From NCBI RefSeq assembly GCF_007830545.1, contig NZ_VLLF01000003.1, positions 62,001-126,000 on the forward strand: a stretch of 64,000 bases of DNA. The letters run 5' to 3'. Source of the stretch: Roseibium hamelinense (GTDB taxonomy: Bacteria; Pseudomonadota; Alphaproteobacteria; Rhizobiales; Stappiaceae). The position numbers and the translations under genes are program-made. Each line of letters starts with the position of its first letter. Within the stretch, counting starts at the first letter, position 1. The notes beneath the pieces are model-generated. The model worked only from the letters and a program-made list of their open reading frames with translations, had not been told where the DNA came from and ran no database searches. Below, one piece after another: positions 53,673 through 62,302 of this stretch.

Positions 53673-54905
53673 TTATGTCGATCTGCGCAAGCTGGCAAAC
53701 GGCGCCTGGAACATGGTGCGCTCGGGCGTCACCTTGGTGGTCCTGTCATGCATGATCGTGCGGTTGCGCCCCTGACGCTTGGCATCGTAGAGGCATTTGT
53801 CGGCTCCCTCCACGGCAAGATCAAAGGGGGTCGCAGCCGGGCAAATCACGACACCGGCGCTGATCGTGGCCTCCACCCGTTTGTCGGAGGCCGTTGCACT
53901 TTCAACCAAGAGCCTTTGCGAGATCCGGTGGGAGAGTGCACCGGCCGTGTCCTCGGTCGTGTTTGGCAGGAAGATCGCAAACTCCTCTCCGCCAATGCGT
54001 CCGGAAAGGCCGGTGGCTGGAACAGCCTCGCGGCAGATCAGGCCGAGCAGGCGCAAGATGGCGTCGCCCATGGCATGTCCGAATGTGTCATTGACCTTTT
54101 TGAAGTGATCAATGTCCAGCAGAACAACAGCATATTGTTTGATTTCGGCGCGTGGATTGGTGAGCGCTTTTTCGACCGCCTCATAAAAGGCTCTGCGGTT
54201 TGGCAGCCCGGTCAGCATGTCTTCCATAGCCTGTTCATGGAAGCGGTTCTGGATCCGCTCAATGCACATGGCCGCGATGGCCATCGTGCTGACCACGATC
54301 GTCATCAGGATCAGGACAAGGTAGACCGTCGTGACCGTCCCGCCGAATGCCTCCATGAAGTTGGTGTATCGGACAAACGCGTGGTGATTGATAAACAGAA
54401 GGAATGCGAACGCCTCAAAGGCGAAGGCGCCGGCCATGACCCGGGCGGTGACCAAGCGCTCTGAGTTGAAGCGGTAACACATCCAAATGACAAACAGCGC
54501 CGCGATCGCATGCGAGCCGTTCATGTAGAAAACCCGGTAGTGAACCCCCTCTTGAAAAAAGCTGGTTTGGCACAGGGCAGTCCACACAATGGACAGCCCG
54601 AGGGGAACCCAGAAAAACGTGCGTTTGTTGAAGAACACTGAAACGGCGATTGGTCTGAGCCAGACGCCCCACAAGATCAGAATGTTGGAAACAACGATGC
54701 TCAGTTCATTCGGAATGGTTCCACGCATGCCGGTGAGTAGAGTGCCTACTGCGATGAACAACATGCCGAATGCCCATAACAGACAGCTCCAGCCGATCTC
54801 TCGTGTCCGGTGACGCAGCGAAAACATGAAGAAAATGAGCACAAACGCCCCTGCAAAGGCGGCAATTGTAATGCTGGTATAAAGCGTGGGCGTGTCGAGC
54901 TGCAT
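53673..54905 (-). CDS. membrane-bound diguanylate cyclase (GGDEF)
   Basis: 410 residues. The N-terminal half has about seven membrane helices (starting ITIAAFAGAFVLIFFMFSL), a MASE-like sensor. A coiled linker precedes the GGDEF domain (from about 235) with EDMLTGLPNRRAFYEAV, LLDIDHFKKVNDTFGHAMGD and active site RIGGEEFAIFL. The inhibitory RxxD site is missing (ATGLS stands before the motif), so product feedback is not expected. It makes c-di-GMP in response to a membrane signal. Confidence 0.94.
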   Translation of the reverse strand: MQLDTPTLYTSITIAAFAGAFVLIFFMFSLRHRTREIGWSCLLWAFGMLFIAVGTLLTGMRGTIPNELSIVVSNILILWGVWLRPIAVSVFFNKRTFFWVPLGLSIVWTALCQTSFFQEGVHYRVFYMNGSHAIAALFVIWMCYRFNSERLVTARVMAGAFAFEAFAFLLFINHHAFVRYTNFMEAFGGTVTTVYLVLILMTIVVSTMAIAAMCIERIQNRFHEQAMEDMLTGLPNRRAFYEAVEKALTNPRAEIKQYAVVLLDIDHFKKVNDTFGHAMGDAILRLLGLICREAVPATGLSGRIGGEEFAIFLPNTTEDTAGALSHRISQRLLVESATASDKRVEATISAGVVICPAATPFDLAVEGADKCLYDAKRQGRNRTIMHDRTTKVTPERTMFQAPFASLRRST

Positions 54906-55221
54906 TGGCCGTACATCTTTGGAGGTCGCGAACGCGCGGACATTATCAATAACCGCGTAAACACTTCATTATGAAGCTCGTGCAAATTACCATTGTCTAT
55001 TATCACCTAAAGAAAAAAACACCGCAACCTTTGGGTAGGGCAAATAAAAATACACCTCGATAATTAAATCGTACCGAAGCGTACGGCTTTTCGCCGAACC
55101 GGTCTTTTCATTTGTTCTGAAACCTGCCAAACGGATTTCTGAAACAACATGGTACGGAAAATCCCGTGCGGCGCGGACTGCTTTGTCAGTCCGGGACAAA
55201 ACAACCGAGGGAGTTTGAAAA
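54906..55221. promoter_or_regulatory. divergent promoter region of GGDEF gene and ilvD
   Basis: 316 AT-leaning bases between divergent genes. A 7-bp hairpin CGGACTG / CAGTCCG (55174-55193) lies about 30 bases before the ilvD ATG, whose ribosome site is GAGGGAG. No leader peptide rich in Ile, Val or Leu was found, so classic attenuation is unlikely. Confidence 0.45.
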
Positions 55222-57066
55222 ATGCCCCCCTATCGTTCCAGAACCTCCACCCATGGCCGCAACATGGCAGGTGCGCGCGGCCTTTGGCGCGCCACCGGCA
55301 TGACCGACGACGATTTCGGCAAGCCGATCATCGCGATCTCCAACTCCTTCACCCAGTTCGTGCCCGGCCATGTCCACCTGAAGGATCTCGGCCAGCTTGT
55401 CGCTAGGGAAGTGGAAAAGGCGGGCGGTGTTGCCAAGGAGTTCAACACCATCGCGGTGGATGACGGCATCGCCATGGGTCATGACGGCATGCTCTATTCG
55501 CTGCCCTCGCGCGAGGTGATTTCGGACGCGGTCGAATACATGGTCAACGGCCACTGCGCCGATGCGCTGGTGTGCATTTCCAACTGCGACAAGATCACCC
55601 CGGGCATGCTGAACGCCGCCATGCGGCTGAACATTCCGGTCGTGTTCGTCTCCGGCGGGCCCATGGAAGCGGGCAAGGTCGTTCTGGAAAACGGCGTTGC
55701 CAAGTCCGTCGATCTGGTCGATGCGATGGTCGCGGCGGCTGACGATTCCATGTCTGACGCAGACGTTCTGGAAATGGAACAGAACGCCTGTCCGACCTGT
55801 GGCTCGTGCTCGGGCATGTTCACCGCCAACTCCATGAACTGCCTGACCGAGGCGCTGGGCCTGTCCCTACCGGGCAACGGCTCAACGCTGGCAACGCATA
55901 AAGACCGTGAGCGGCTCTTTATTGAGGCCGGGCATCTGATCGTGGATCTGGCCAAGCGCTATTATGAGCAGGGCGATGACAGTGTGCTGCCGCGCAACAT
56001 CGCCAGTTTCAAGGCGTTTGAAAATGCCATGAGCCTCGACATTTCCATGGGCGGGTCGACCAACACGATCCTGCACCTTCTGGCCGCGTCCTATGAAGGC
56101 GAGATCGGCTTCACCATGGACGATATCGACCGGTTGTCGAAACAGGTCCCCGTGCTGTGCAAGGTCGCGCCGGCGGTTGAAAACATTCACATGGAAGACG
56201 TGCACCGGGCCGGCGGCATCATGGGCATTTTGGGTGAACTCGACCGGGCAGGGCTGCTCCATTCCGATATTCCGACGGTGCATGCGCCGACCATGAAGGA
56301 TGCGCTGGCCCGCTGGGACATCGCCCAGACTTCCTCCGAAAGTGTGCACCAGTTCTACAAGGCGGCCCCCGGCGGCGTGCGCACCACCCAGGCCTTCTCC
56401 CAGGAGCGCCGCTGGGACGACCTCGACATCGACCGGGAAGCCGGGGTGATCCGCAACGCCGAGCATGCCTATTCCAAGGACGGCGGTCTGGCGGTGCTTT
56501 ACGGCAACATTGCCGAAGATGGCTGCGTGGTGAAGACCGCGGGTGTCGACGACAGCATCCTGAAGTTCACGGGACCTGCCCGGATCTTCGAGAGCCAGGA
56601 TTCGGCCGTGTCCGCGATCCTGACCAACAAGGTGAAAGCCGGCGATGTGGTGCTGATCCGCTACGAGGGACCGCGCGGCGGCCCGGGCATGCAGGAAATG
56701 CTCTATCCGACCAGCTACCTGAAGTCCAAGGGGCTCGGCAAGGACTGCGCGCTGATCACTGACGGGCGGTTTTCAGGCGGCACCTCTGGACTGTCCATCG
56801 GCCACATGTCGCCGGAGGCTGCAGAAGGCGGAGCAATCGCGCTGGTGGAGGAGGGCGACACGATCGTCATCGACATCCCAAACCGTATCCTGAAAGTGGA
56901 TCTTTCCGACGACGAGCTGGCCAAGCGCCGTGCGGCGATGGAGGCCAAGGGCGCAGAAGCCTGGAAACCTTTGGAAAAGCGCACCCGCAAGGTCTCCAAG
57001 GCGCTCAAGGCCTATGCGCGCATGACCACCTCTGCCTCGAAAGGCGCGGTCCGCGAGCTGGACTGA
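55222..57066 (+). CDS. ilvD: dihydroxy-acid dehydratase
   Basis: 614 residues, the full length of the long IlvD form. It dehydrates 2,3-dihydroxy-3-methylbutanoate and -pentanoate to the keto acids of valine and isoleucine. Iron-sulfur ligands are the cysteines in [13 protein letters not shown] and [45 protein letters not shown] and the C-terminal barrel are intact. It stands alone in this window, not in an ilv operon. Confidence 0.98.
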   Translation: MPPYRSRTSTHGRNMAGARGLWRATGMTDDDFGKPIIAISNSFTQFVPGHVHLKDLGQLVAREVEKAGGVAKEFNTIAVDDGIAMGHDGMLYSLPSREVISDAVEYMVNGHCADALVCISNCDKITPGMLNAAMRLNIPVVFVSGGPMEAGKVVLENGVAKSVDLVDAMVAAADDSMSDADVLEMEQNACPTCGSCSGMFTANSMNCLTEALGLSLPGNGSTLATHKDRERLFIEAGHLIVDLAKRYYEQGDDSVLPRNIASFKAFENAMSLDISMGGSTNTILHLLAASYEGEIGFTMDDIDRLSKQVPVLCKVAPAVENIHMEDVHRAGGIMGILGELDRAGLLHSDIPTVHAPTMKDALARWDIAQTSSESVHQFYKAAPGGVRTTQAFSQERRWDDLDIDREAGVIRNAEHAYSKDGGLAVLYGNIAEDGCVVKTAGVDDSILKFTGPARIFESQDSAVSAILTNKVKAGDVVLIRYEGPRGGPGMQEMLYPTSYLKSKGLGKDCALITDGRFSGGTSGLSIGHMSPEAAEGGAIALVEEGDTIVIDIPNRILKVDLSDDELAKRRAAMEAKGAEAWKPLEKRTRKVSKALKAYARMTTSASKGAVRELD

Positions 57067-57095
57067 GCTTTCGGTCGAATGACGTCAGTTTAAAG

Positions 57096-57116
57096 CGGGC
57101 CTTCGGGCCCGTTTTT
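57096..57116 (+). terminator. rho-independent terminator after ilvD
   Basis: The stem CGGGCC-TTCG-GGCCCG with its stable tetraloop is followed by T5. It ends at the last base of the convergent AraC-family gene's stop codon. Confidence 0.92.
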
Positions 57117-58120
57117 CATTGCGAACTGTGCGCGGCCAGCCAGGCGCTTGGCGGAAGGCCTTTCAGCCGAAGGAATTCCCGGTTGAAATTGGACTTTGTG
57201 TTGAAGCCACTGGCGTAGATCGCGTGGGTCACCGGCGTGCCCGCCTGCATCAGTTCGCAGGCGTGCTCGATGCGGTGCCGGTTGATGTAGCGCGGAAGGT
57301 TTTCACCGGTCGCCCGGTTGATGCTGGCTGAAAGGGTCTTTTCCGGAACGCTAAGCTGGCGGGACAGCTTGCGCAGCGTCAGATCCGGATCGAGATAGAT
57401 CTTTGATGTGCGCATGTGGTCTTTGATCCGGTGCATAAGATCCGGGTGTGCCGCAGTGTGCGAAGCGCGGGCTGCCGCCGCCGGGACCGGGTCTTGCGGC
57501 AGGGGGCGGCTGACGGTTTCGGACAAGCTTAGCAGACCGACCATCAGCAGGAAGGCAACCGAATAGAGCGAGACGAGCAGGGGGCCGATGCCTTGAGGGC
57601 CGTAGGTCACCGCAACGCTGATGATGAGATCGAAAGCAGCCGAGGCCATCATCGCGGCCGCCACGCAGCGCCACAAGAACAGCGCCCGCTCGCTGCCTTC
57701 CAGCCGGACGAGCGGCAAATTTTCAGCCCCGTTCCGGGCTTTGAAGAGGATCGCGGTGCCGTAGCCGGCAAACAGCAGCATCAACATGCCGTCCAGAAAC
57801 AGCGGTGGAAGCCATAGGCAGGCGGCAACCGACGCCGGGGCCAGAAGATGAGCGGCGTCCGGGACCACGCGCAGGGGCCTCACAGAGGTTGCAAGGAACG
57901 TCAGATACGCAAAGACGGCAAGCATTGAGGCGGTGACCGGCTGCAACGGTCCAAAAATACGCAGACCATAGTGTTGGTTCAGGGCGATCACCGCGCTTTG
58001 GACGGCACACATCGCAACAAATGCGATGACCATCCTGGACGTTTCGCCCAGGACGGCGGCACGGATTGCAAGATAGGCAAGAACAGCGGCGGTAAAGACC
58101 GGAACGGGCAGGGCAATCAT
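57116..58120 (-). CDS. AraC-family regulator with membrane-embedded N-terminal domain
   Basis: 334 residues. The first 210 residues hold about seven hydrophobic helices (from IALPVPVFTAAVLAYLAIRA), an arrangement known from membrane-bound AraC regulators. The C-terminal AraC domain has two helix-turn-helix units: LTLRKLSRQLSVPEKTLSAS and the conserved THAIYASGFNTKSNFNREFL. It is divergent from an alpha/beta hydrolase gene with a long palindrome between them, so it probably controls that gene in response to a membrane or periplasmic cue. Confidence 0.9.
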   Translation of the reverse strand: MIALPVPVFTAAVLAYLAIRAAVLGETSRMVIAFVAMCAVQSAVIALNQHYGLRIFGPLQPVTASMLAVFAYLTFLATSVRPLRVVPDAAHLLAPASVAACLWLPPLFLDGMLMLLFAGYGTAILFKARNGAENLPLVRLEGSERALFLWRCVAAAMMASAAFDLIISVAVTYGPQGIGPLLVSLYSVAFLLMVGLLSLSETVSRPLPQDPVPAAAARASHTAAHPDLMHRIKDHMRTSKIYLDPDLTLRKLSRQLSVPEKTLSASINRATGENLPRYINRHRIEHACELMQAGTPVTHAIYASGFNTKSNFNREFLRLKGLPPSAWLAAHSSQ

Positions 58121-58194
58121 TCAAAAATCAATAGGCTCGGGGGCTTTGACGGCGGGAGGGTGAAACGGGCAAGAGCTTCGCAAGCTTGTCCGAT

Positions 58195-58224
58195 ATCGGG
58201 TTTGAGGACGTCCTGAAACCGGAT
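58195..58224. promoter_or_regulatory. 30-bp palindrome between AraC-type regulator and hydrolase genes
   Basis: The left arm ATCGGGTTTGAGGAC and right arm GTCCTGAAACCGGAT match at 13 of 15 paired positions with no spacer. A perfect 10-bp palindrome CCGATATCGG (58190-58199) overlaps its left end, and a further TTTAGGAC follows at 58224-58231. It is a strong operator candidate for the divergent pair. Confidence 0.75.
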
Positions 58225-58293
58225 TTAGGACGCGGCAGCCCGCAAGATCAAGCAGCTTGCGACCCGTGATCCATCCACGGGAGTTTCAAGACC

Positions 58294-59367
58294 ATGATTT
58301 TTCAAGATGCCGTTCCGACCGCAGCCCTGCGGGCCGTCAAAGGGGCGTGCATAGCCCCGATACTCGCCTGCACTTTGGTCACGTCTGCCTTTGGGGCCGA
58401 CTTGGCCGGCTATGACCGGTTCGACTTCAAGGCGGATCACCGGGCCGGGCTCGTTCAGGCATCGCTCTGGTATCCTGCCGGTACATCAACCTATGCGGCT
58501 CCGGTCGGTGACGGCCCTGTCTTTCAACCGGCCCGCGCCCTGATCGGTGCGGCTATTAAGCCGGGCCATTATCCGCTTGTCGTGCTGTCCCACGGCTCCG
58601 GCGGCAACATGGACGGACTGGGCTGGCTGTCCTCCGAGTTGGCCAAGGACGGTGCCATGGTGCTGGCGGTCAATCATCCAGGCAGCACCTCCGGCGACAG
58701 TTCGCCCCGCCGCTCTGCCCGGTTTGCGGAGCGGGTGTGGGATTTGTCAGCCGCTTTGGACCACGTTCTGGCAACTCCTGATTTTGTGCAGCATGTCGAC
58801 CGGGACCGGATCTATGCGCTCGGGTTCTCGCTTGGTGGGACAACGGTTCTTCAAGGCATGGGGCTTGAGTTCCGGGCAAAACGCCTCGGTGATTACTGTG
58901 CTGAAAATGCCGAGGCCCCCGGTTGTGATTTTTACGGCAGCGGCGGCGTCGACTTTCGAAAGGCCGACTTTGACCTGACCGACGGCAACTACCGGGATAC
59001 CCGGTACGCCGGAACCATTGCCGTCGATCCGGGGTTTCCCTTCGGCTTTACGGAGGAGAGCATCGCCTCGATGGACAAGCCGGCACTTTTGATCAATCTG
59101 GGCTCTCAGGAGACCATTTGGTGGGCCGTGAATGTCGGGGACAAGGGGGCGCGGCTTGCGGAGAAGCTGCCCAATGCCGAGTTCGTCGAGATCAGTCCCG
59201 CAACCCATTTTTCGTTTCTTGCCGAATGCAAGGAGGCCGGACCGCAGATCTTGCGCGCGGAGCAGGATGATCCGGTCTGTGACGAGCCGCAGGGTGTCGA
59301 TCGTGTCGATGTGCATCGCCGGGCCGTTGATGCCGTCAGCCGTTTTTTGGCACAAGCAGCGCCATGA
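58294..59367 (+). CDS. exported alpha/beta hydrolase (dienelactone hydrolase/PAF-acetylhydrolase-like)
   Basis: 357 residues. An N-terminal hydrophobic leader (GACIAPILACTLVTSAFGA) suggests export. The catalytic core has PLVVLSHGSGGNMDGLGWLS (oxyanion region), VNHPGSTSGD, the nucleophile elbow ALGFSLGGTTVLQG and a late histidine in SPATHFSFLAE. The pattern matches predicted dienelactone hydrolases and platelet-activating-factor acetylhydrolase-like proteins. The ATG at 58294 follows GGGAG (58279-58283), which overlaps a hairpin arm (CCCGTG at 58263-58268 with CACGGG at 58276-58281). Confidence 0.86.
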   Translation: MIFQDAVPTAALRAVKGACIAPILACTLVTSAFGADLAGYDRFDFKADHRAGLVQASLWYPAGTSTYAAPVGDGPVFQPARALIGAAIKPGHYPLVVLSHGSGGNMDGLGWLSSELAKDGAMVLAVNHPGSTSGDSSPRRSARFAERVWDLSAALDHVLATPDFVQHVDRDRIYALGFSLGGTTVLQGMGLEFRAKRLGDYCAENAEAPGCDFYGSGGVDFRKADFDLTDGNYRDTRYAGTIAVDPGFPFGFTEESIASMDKPALLINLGSQETIWWAVNVGDKGARLAEKLPNAEFVEISPATHFSFLAECKEAGPQILRAEQDDPVCDEPQGVDRVDVHRRAVDAVSRFLAQAAP

Positions 59368-59396
59368 TCAAGCTGTTGTGCAGCGTCTCTTGAACA

Positions 59397-59423
59397 GCAT
59401 GTGGCGTCGTGAGCGCCACATGC
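59397..59423. repeat. perfect 10-bp inverted repeat downstream of the hydrolase gene
   Basis: GCATGTGGCG and CGCCACATGC are separated by 7 bases. There is no T-run. It starts 30 bases past the stop and may be an mRNA-end structure or a rearrangement scar next to the EAL remnant. Confidence 0.6.
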
Positions 59424-59566
59424 CGGCATCTTCTGTGCCCCTGCATGCTGTTGGCCGAACCATTGAGCCAAGCTGCACCGGATACTTGCCTATCTTCCGC
59501 AGAGGAGTGGTTTCTCCATGGGCTTTTTCCGCCAGAATTATCTTCCTCTGTCCAATAAGACTGTAG

Positions 59567-59749
59567 CTGCTGATGCTGCGTGACTGCGGATGCGACGAGG
59601 TGCAAGGCTATCTCCTCGGACATCCCATGCCGATCGATGGGCTGTGCCGCAAGCTCAAGCCGGATATCCGGCAAATCCTCTCCGGCCAGGACGGGCTTGG
59701 CAGTGACGGGGCCTGGCCGCCAGCCGTTTCGGAAGCCTCATCAGCCTAG
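59567..59749 (+). pseudogene. remnant of an EAL-domain (c-di-GMP phosphodiesterase) C-terminus
   Basis: About 60 codons after an in-frame TAG at 59564 read LLMLRDCGCDEVQGYLLGHP and then MPIDGL. This is the conserved last strand-helix of EAL domains (GC-D-x-x-QGY-x-x-x-x-PMP). No catalytic EAL, DDFG or other upstream motif is found in any frame in the preceding 200 bases, and no start or ribosome site is present. It is most likely the tail of a deleted phosphodiesterase gene. The rest of the 59368-59849 gap shows no gene. Confidence 0.75.
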
Positions 59750-59849
59750 TATTTGAACCGGGCAAACCCGAAAAGGCTTGCCGATTGGCACCCGGGGACC
59801 ACATAACCGGCTAAAAGATCACTGCAATTTCTCCAGTCCGGATTTTTTC

Positions 59850-60944
59850 ATGGATTCGCTTACTCAGTTTGTCCTTGGCGCTGCGGTCTCGACAGCCTGC
59901 CTCGGTCCCAAAATCGGTGCCCGCAAGGCGGCTGTTCTCGGCGGCCTGCTTGGCACGCTGCCGGATCTCGATGTGTTCTTGCCGTTTGACGACCCGGTCG
60001 ACTCGTTTGTCTACCACAGGGGCTGGACGCACTCGGTGTTCGTGCACGCACTGGCGGCGCCGGTGATAGGCGAGGGGCTGATGCGCCTTTTCAAAGGGCT
60101 TCGGGACCAGCGCTGGCTCACCTATGGCGCGGTTTATCTGGTGCTTGCGACCCACGCAATGATCGATGCCATGACGGTCTACGGCACGCGGATATTCTGG
60201 CCCTTTTATCCAGACCCGGTCGGTGTCGGATCTGTGTTCATCATTGACCCGCTCTACACGCTGCCGCTTCTTTGTGCGGTCATTTGGGCTTTGTGCACCA
60301 AGACGTTTTCCGCACGGCTCAAGAAAGTGCTCACCGTCGCCTTGGTGTTTTCCACGAGCTACATGGGCGCAAGCGTGCTGGTCCAGCGGTATGTAGAGGG
60401 CCAGGCGCGATCCTATTTTGCCGAGGCGGGATCTGACCCGGACAAGGTGTTCGCGATTGCGGCGCCGTTCAACATTCTGGTCTGGAAGGTTATAGGTCTT
60501 GAGGACGACAGCTACCGCAACTTTTACTATTCGCTTTTAGGGGGCAACGAGCCGCCGGAGATCTATGCGCACGCCCGCAATCCCGAACTTGTGACGTGTT
60601 TGCGCGAGACGCCGGCCTACCGGAAGCTGGATTGGTTCAGCCGCGGCTACAACCGTGTTGAGCTCATCGACGGCAAGATCGTTCTGTCGGATCTGCGTAT
60701 GGGCCTGACGCCCGGCTATGCCTTCCGCTTCGTGATCGGCGAGACCGATGAATTCGGCATCAAACCGGTTCCGCCTCAGCGCGACCTGTCGTTGCGGCGG
60801 GCTGATCCGGAAGACCTTGCCTGGCTCGGCGACCGGTTGCTGGGCATCGCGTCGGTGCGCGCTGCAGAAGCACAAACCGGGAGCTCGGAGGGGCTAAGCG
60901 GCGGGCTCGCCTGTTCACTCAGCGCTCGGACGGCGCCTCAGTAG
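59850..60944 (+). CDS. membrane-bound metal-dependent hydrolase (YdjM/DUF457-like)
   Basis: About 364 residues. The N-terminus DSLTQFVLGAAVSTACLG begins the family core with GLLGTLPDLDVFLPF and the histidine motif VYHRGWTHSVFVH. DPLYTLPLL and several membrane helices follow. Members are inner-membrane proteins with a predicted metal site, linked in some bacteria to the LexA regulon. The C-terminal 170 residues lie outside the core and are of unknown role. The ATG at 59850 matches the family N-terminus. It overlaps the convergent next gene by seven bases. Confidence 0.85.
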   Translation: MDSLTQFVLGAAVSTACLGPKIGARKAAVLGGLLGTLPDLDVFLPFDDPVDSFVYHRGWTHSVFVHALAAPVIGEGLMRLFKGLRDQRWLTYGAVYLVLATHAMIDAMTVYGTRIFWPFYPDPVGVGSVFIIDPLYTLPLLCAVIWALCTKTFSARLKKVLTVALVFSTSYMGASVLVQRYVEGQARSYFAEAGSDPDKVFAIAAPFNILVWKVIGLEDDSYRNFYYSLLGGNEPPEIYAHARNPELVTCLRETPAYRKLDWFSRGYNRVELIDGKIVLSDLRMGLTPGYAFRFVIGETDEFGIKPVPPQRDLSLRRADPEDLAWLGDRLLGIASVRAAEAQTGSSEGLSGGLACSLSARTAPQ

Positions 60945-61429
60945 GGAATACCGGTCTTTCTGTAGAGGAAATGCAGCAACCAGGCCGGCCCGATCAAAAG
61001 AAACTGGATATCCTTAAAAAAGGACGGCTTTTTGCCCTCGATCTTGTGACCGATGAACTGGCCGATCCAGGCCAGCACGAACACGCCGAGCGCGGTTTGC
61101 CAAAGGGGCAATGGCAGACTGTAGGCGGCGTTTAGAGCCGAACAGATCACGCCGATCACCACCATGCCGAAGGCCAGCGGCACGGACAGGGTCAGGTAAT
61201 AGACAGCCGCAAGCGCGATCACGATCGTTGACCAGTTGACATAAGGGTAGGCCTCGAAAGCGGCCGGTATTGGCACGCTCCACAGCAATGCCGTCACCGT
61301 CCAGACGATGACCGGCACACAGATCCAGTGAATGAATTTGTTGATCGCGTTTTGGTGGCTCTCGCCGTATTCATCGAGCAGCACATCGATCCTGCGTGCC
61401 CGTGCTCCGTGCGTTGTCTGCGTTGACAT
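60938..61429 (-). CDS. Mpo1-like (DUF962) membrane protein
   Basis: 163 residues. The N-terminal motif LLDEYGESHQNAINKFIHWI is followed by about four membrane helices and the late block IGQFIGHKIEGKKPSFFKDI. These are the signatures of the DUF962/YGL010w family. Yeast Mpo1 is an iron-dependent dioxygenase of 2-hydroxy fatty acid alpha-oxidation, using the conserved histidines. A similar lipid role here is plausible but not shown. Confidence 0.9.
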   Translation of the reverse strand: MSTQTTHGARARRIDVLLDEYGESHQNAINKFIHWICVPVIVWTVTALLWSVPIPAAFEAYPYVNWSTIVIALAAVYYLTLSVPLAFGMVVIGVICSALNAAYSLPLPLWQTALGVFVLAWIGQFIGHKIEGKKPSFFKDIQFLLIGPAWLLHFLYRKTGIPY

Positions 61430-61543
61430 TGTTTCCTCCCATGACGTTAAGGGTAGGAAATCGAATATTGATCACATGTTCAAGTCAAAACAATCAGGAA
61501 TTGCGCAAAATTGCTTGCGTCCGGTCTCTGCTATTGACCGCCA

Positions 61544-61568
61544 AGCGGCCGCATGTAAGGCGGCCGCT
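61544..61568 (-). terminator. GC-rich hairpin after the PRC-barrel gene
   Basis: A perfect 9-bp stem AGCGGCCGC / GCGGCCGCT with a 7-base loop lies 12 bases past the minus-strand stop. Only TTGG follows, so termination may be weak. Confidence 0.5.
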
Positions 61569-61579
61569 GTGGCTGGGGG

Positions 61580-62101
61580 TCAGTTCAAACGCGCTTTGAT
61601 CTCGTCGCCGGTCATGGCAATGACGATCAGATCCGGCTTGATTTTCATGGCTCCGGCAGGCACGTCGATGGTTTTTGCGCCAAACCCCAACACCCCGCCA
61701 AATTCGGCGGTGATGCTGGACACCCGGCCGTTTTCATCGGTGTGAACTTCACGCACCTTGCCCACCGTCTCGCCATTCAGGGACACAACCGTTTGGCCTT
61801 CCAGCGCTTCGGCGGACACGGTTGCATTTGCCGCCGGATCGGATGCTCCAGGCAGTGTCGATGGAGATGCGTCCACCCCTTTGCGTTCCAAAGGCATCGT
61901 GCTGGTTTCGCTTGGAGCAGCCGGGGCAAGTGGATCGCCCTGTAACGGTGTGCTTTGGGCGTCGATCGGCTGGGTTTGGACAGCAACCGGTTGATCCGCC
62001 CCTGGGGCAGCCTCAGAGGCGCCGGCGATGGAAGTGACGCTCAAAGCGCCTGCAAGCGTTGCTGCAAACAGTGCGGATGACGATTTCAATGAAGCATTCA
62101 T
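61580..62101 (-). CDS. exported PRC-barrel-like protein
   Basis: 173 residues. A signal peptide (about 1-28, SIAGASEA) precedes a Pro/Thr/Ala-rich linker of about 70 residues. A PRC-barrel fold follows at the C-terminus (LEGQTVVSLNGETVGKVREV, then ISSITAEFGG-like and KTIDVPAGAMKI). PRC barrels bind partner proteins or small ligands; periplasmic versions are common in Hyphomicrobiales and largely unstudied. The ATG at 62101 has GGAGACC upstream, so in-frame starts as far as 62284 are not needed. Confidence 0.82.
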   Translation of the reverse strand: MNASLKSSSALFAATLAGALSVTSIAGASEAAPGADQPVAVQTQPIDAQSTPLQGDPLAPAAPSETSTMPLERKGVDASPSTLPGASDPAANATVSAEALEGQTVVSLNGETVGKVREVHTDENGRVSSITAEFGGVLGFGAKTIDVPAGAMKIKPDLIVIAMTGDEIKARLN

Positions 62102-62302
62102 GGCTTGGTCTCCTTCAGTTTCAGCAGGTCCGGCAGACGGAACCCGCTTCGACACGCAGGAGAGGAGGATGGGAATGTGGCTCCGCAATGGTTGCTTTAG
62201 GGCATTTTCATCGCGCTTGCCACATTCACCAAAAGGGTCCGGAATGTCCGCAAGACTTGCAAATTCATGACGCTGTGTCGTCACAATCCGTGCAGGTTTG
62301 CG

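Noticed and set aside
55141..55221. Amino-acid attenuator or T-box before ilvD
   Set aside because: Only a short 7-bp hairpin is present, with no leader peptide rich in branched-chain codons and no T-box elements.
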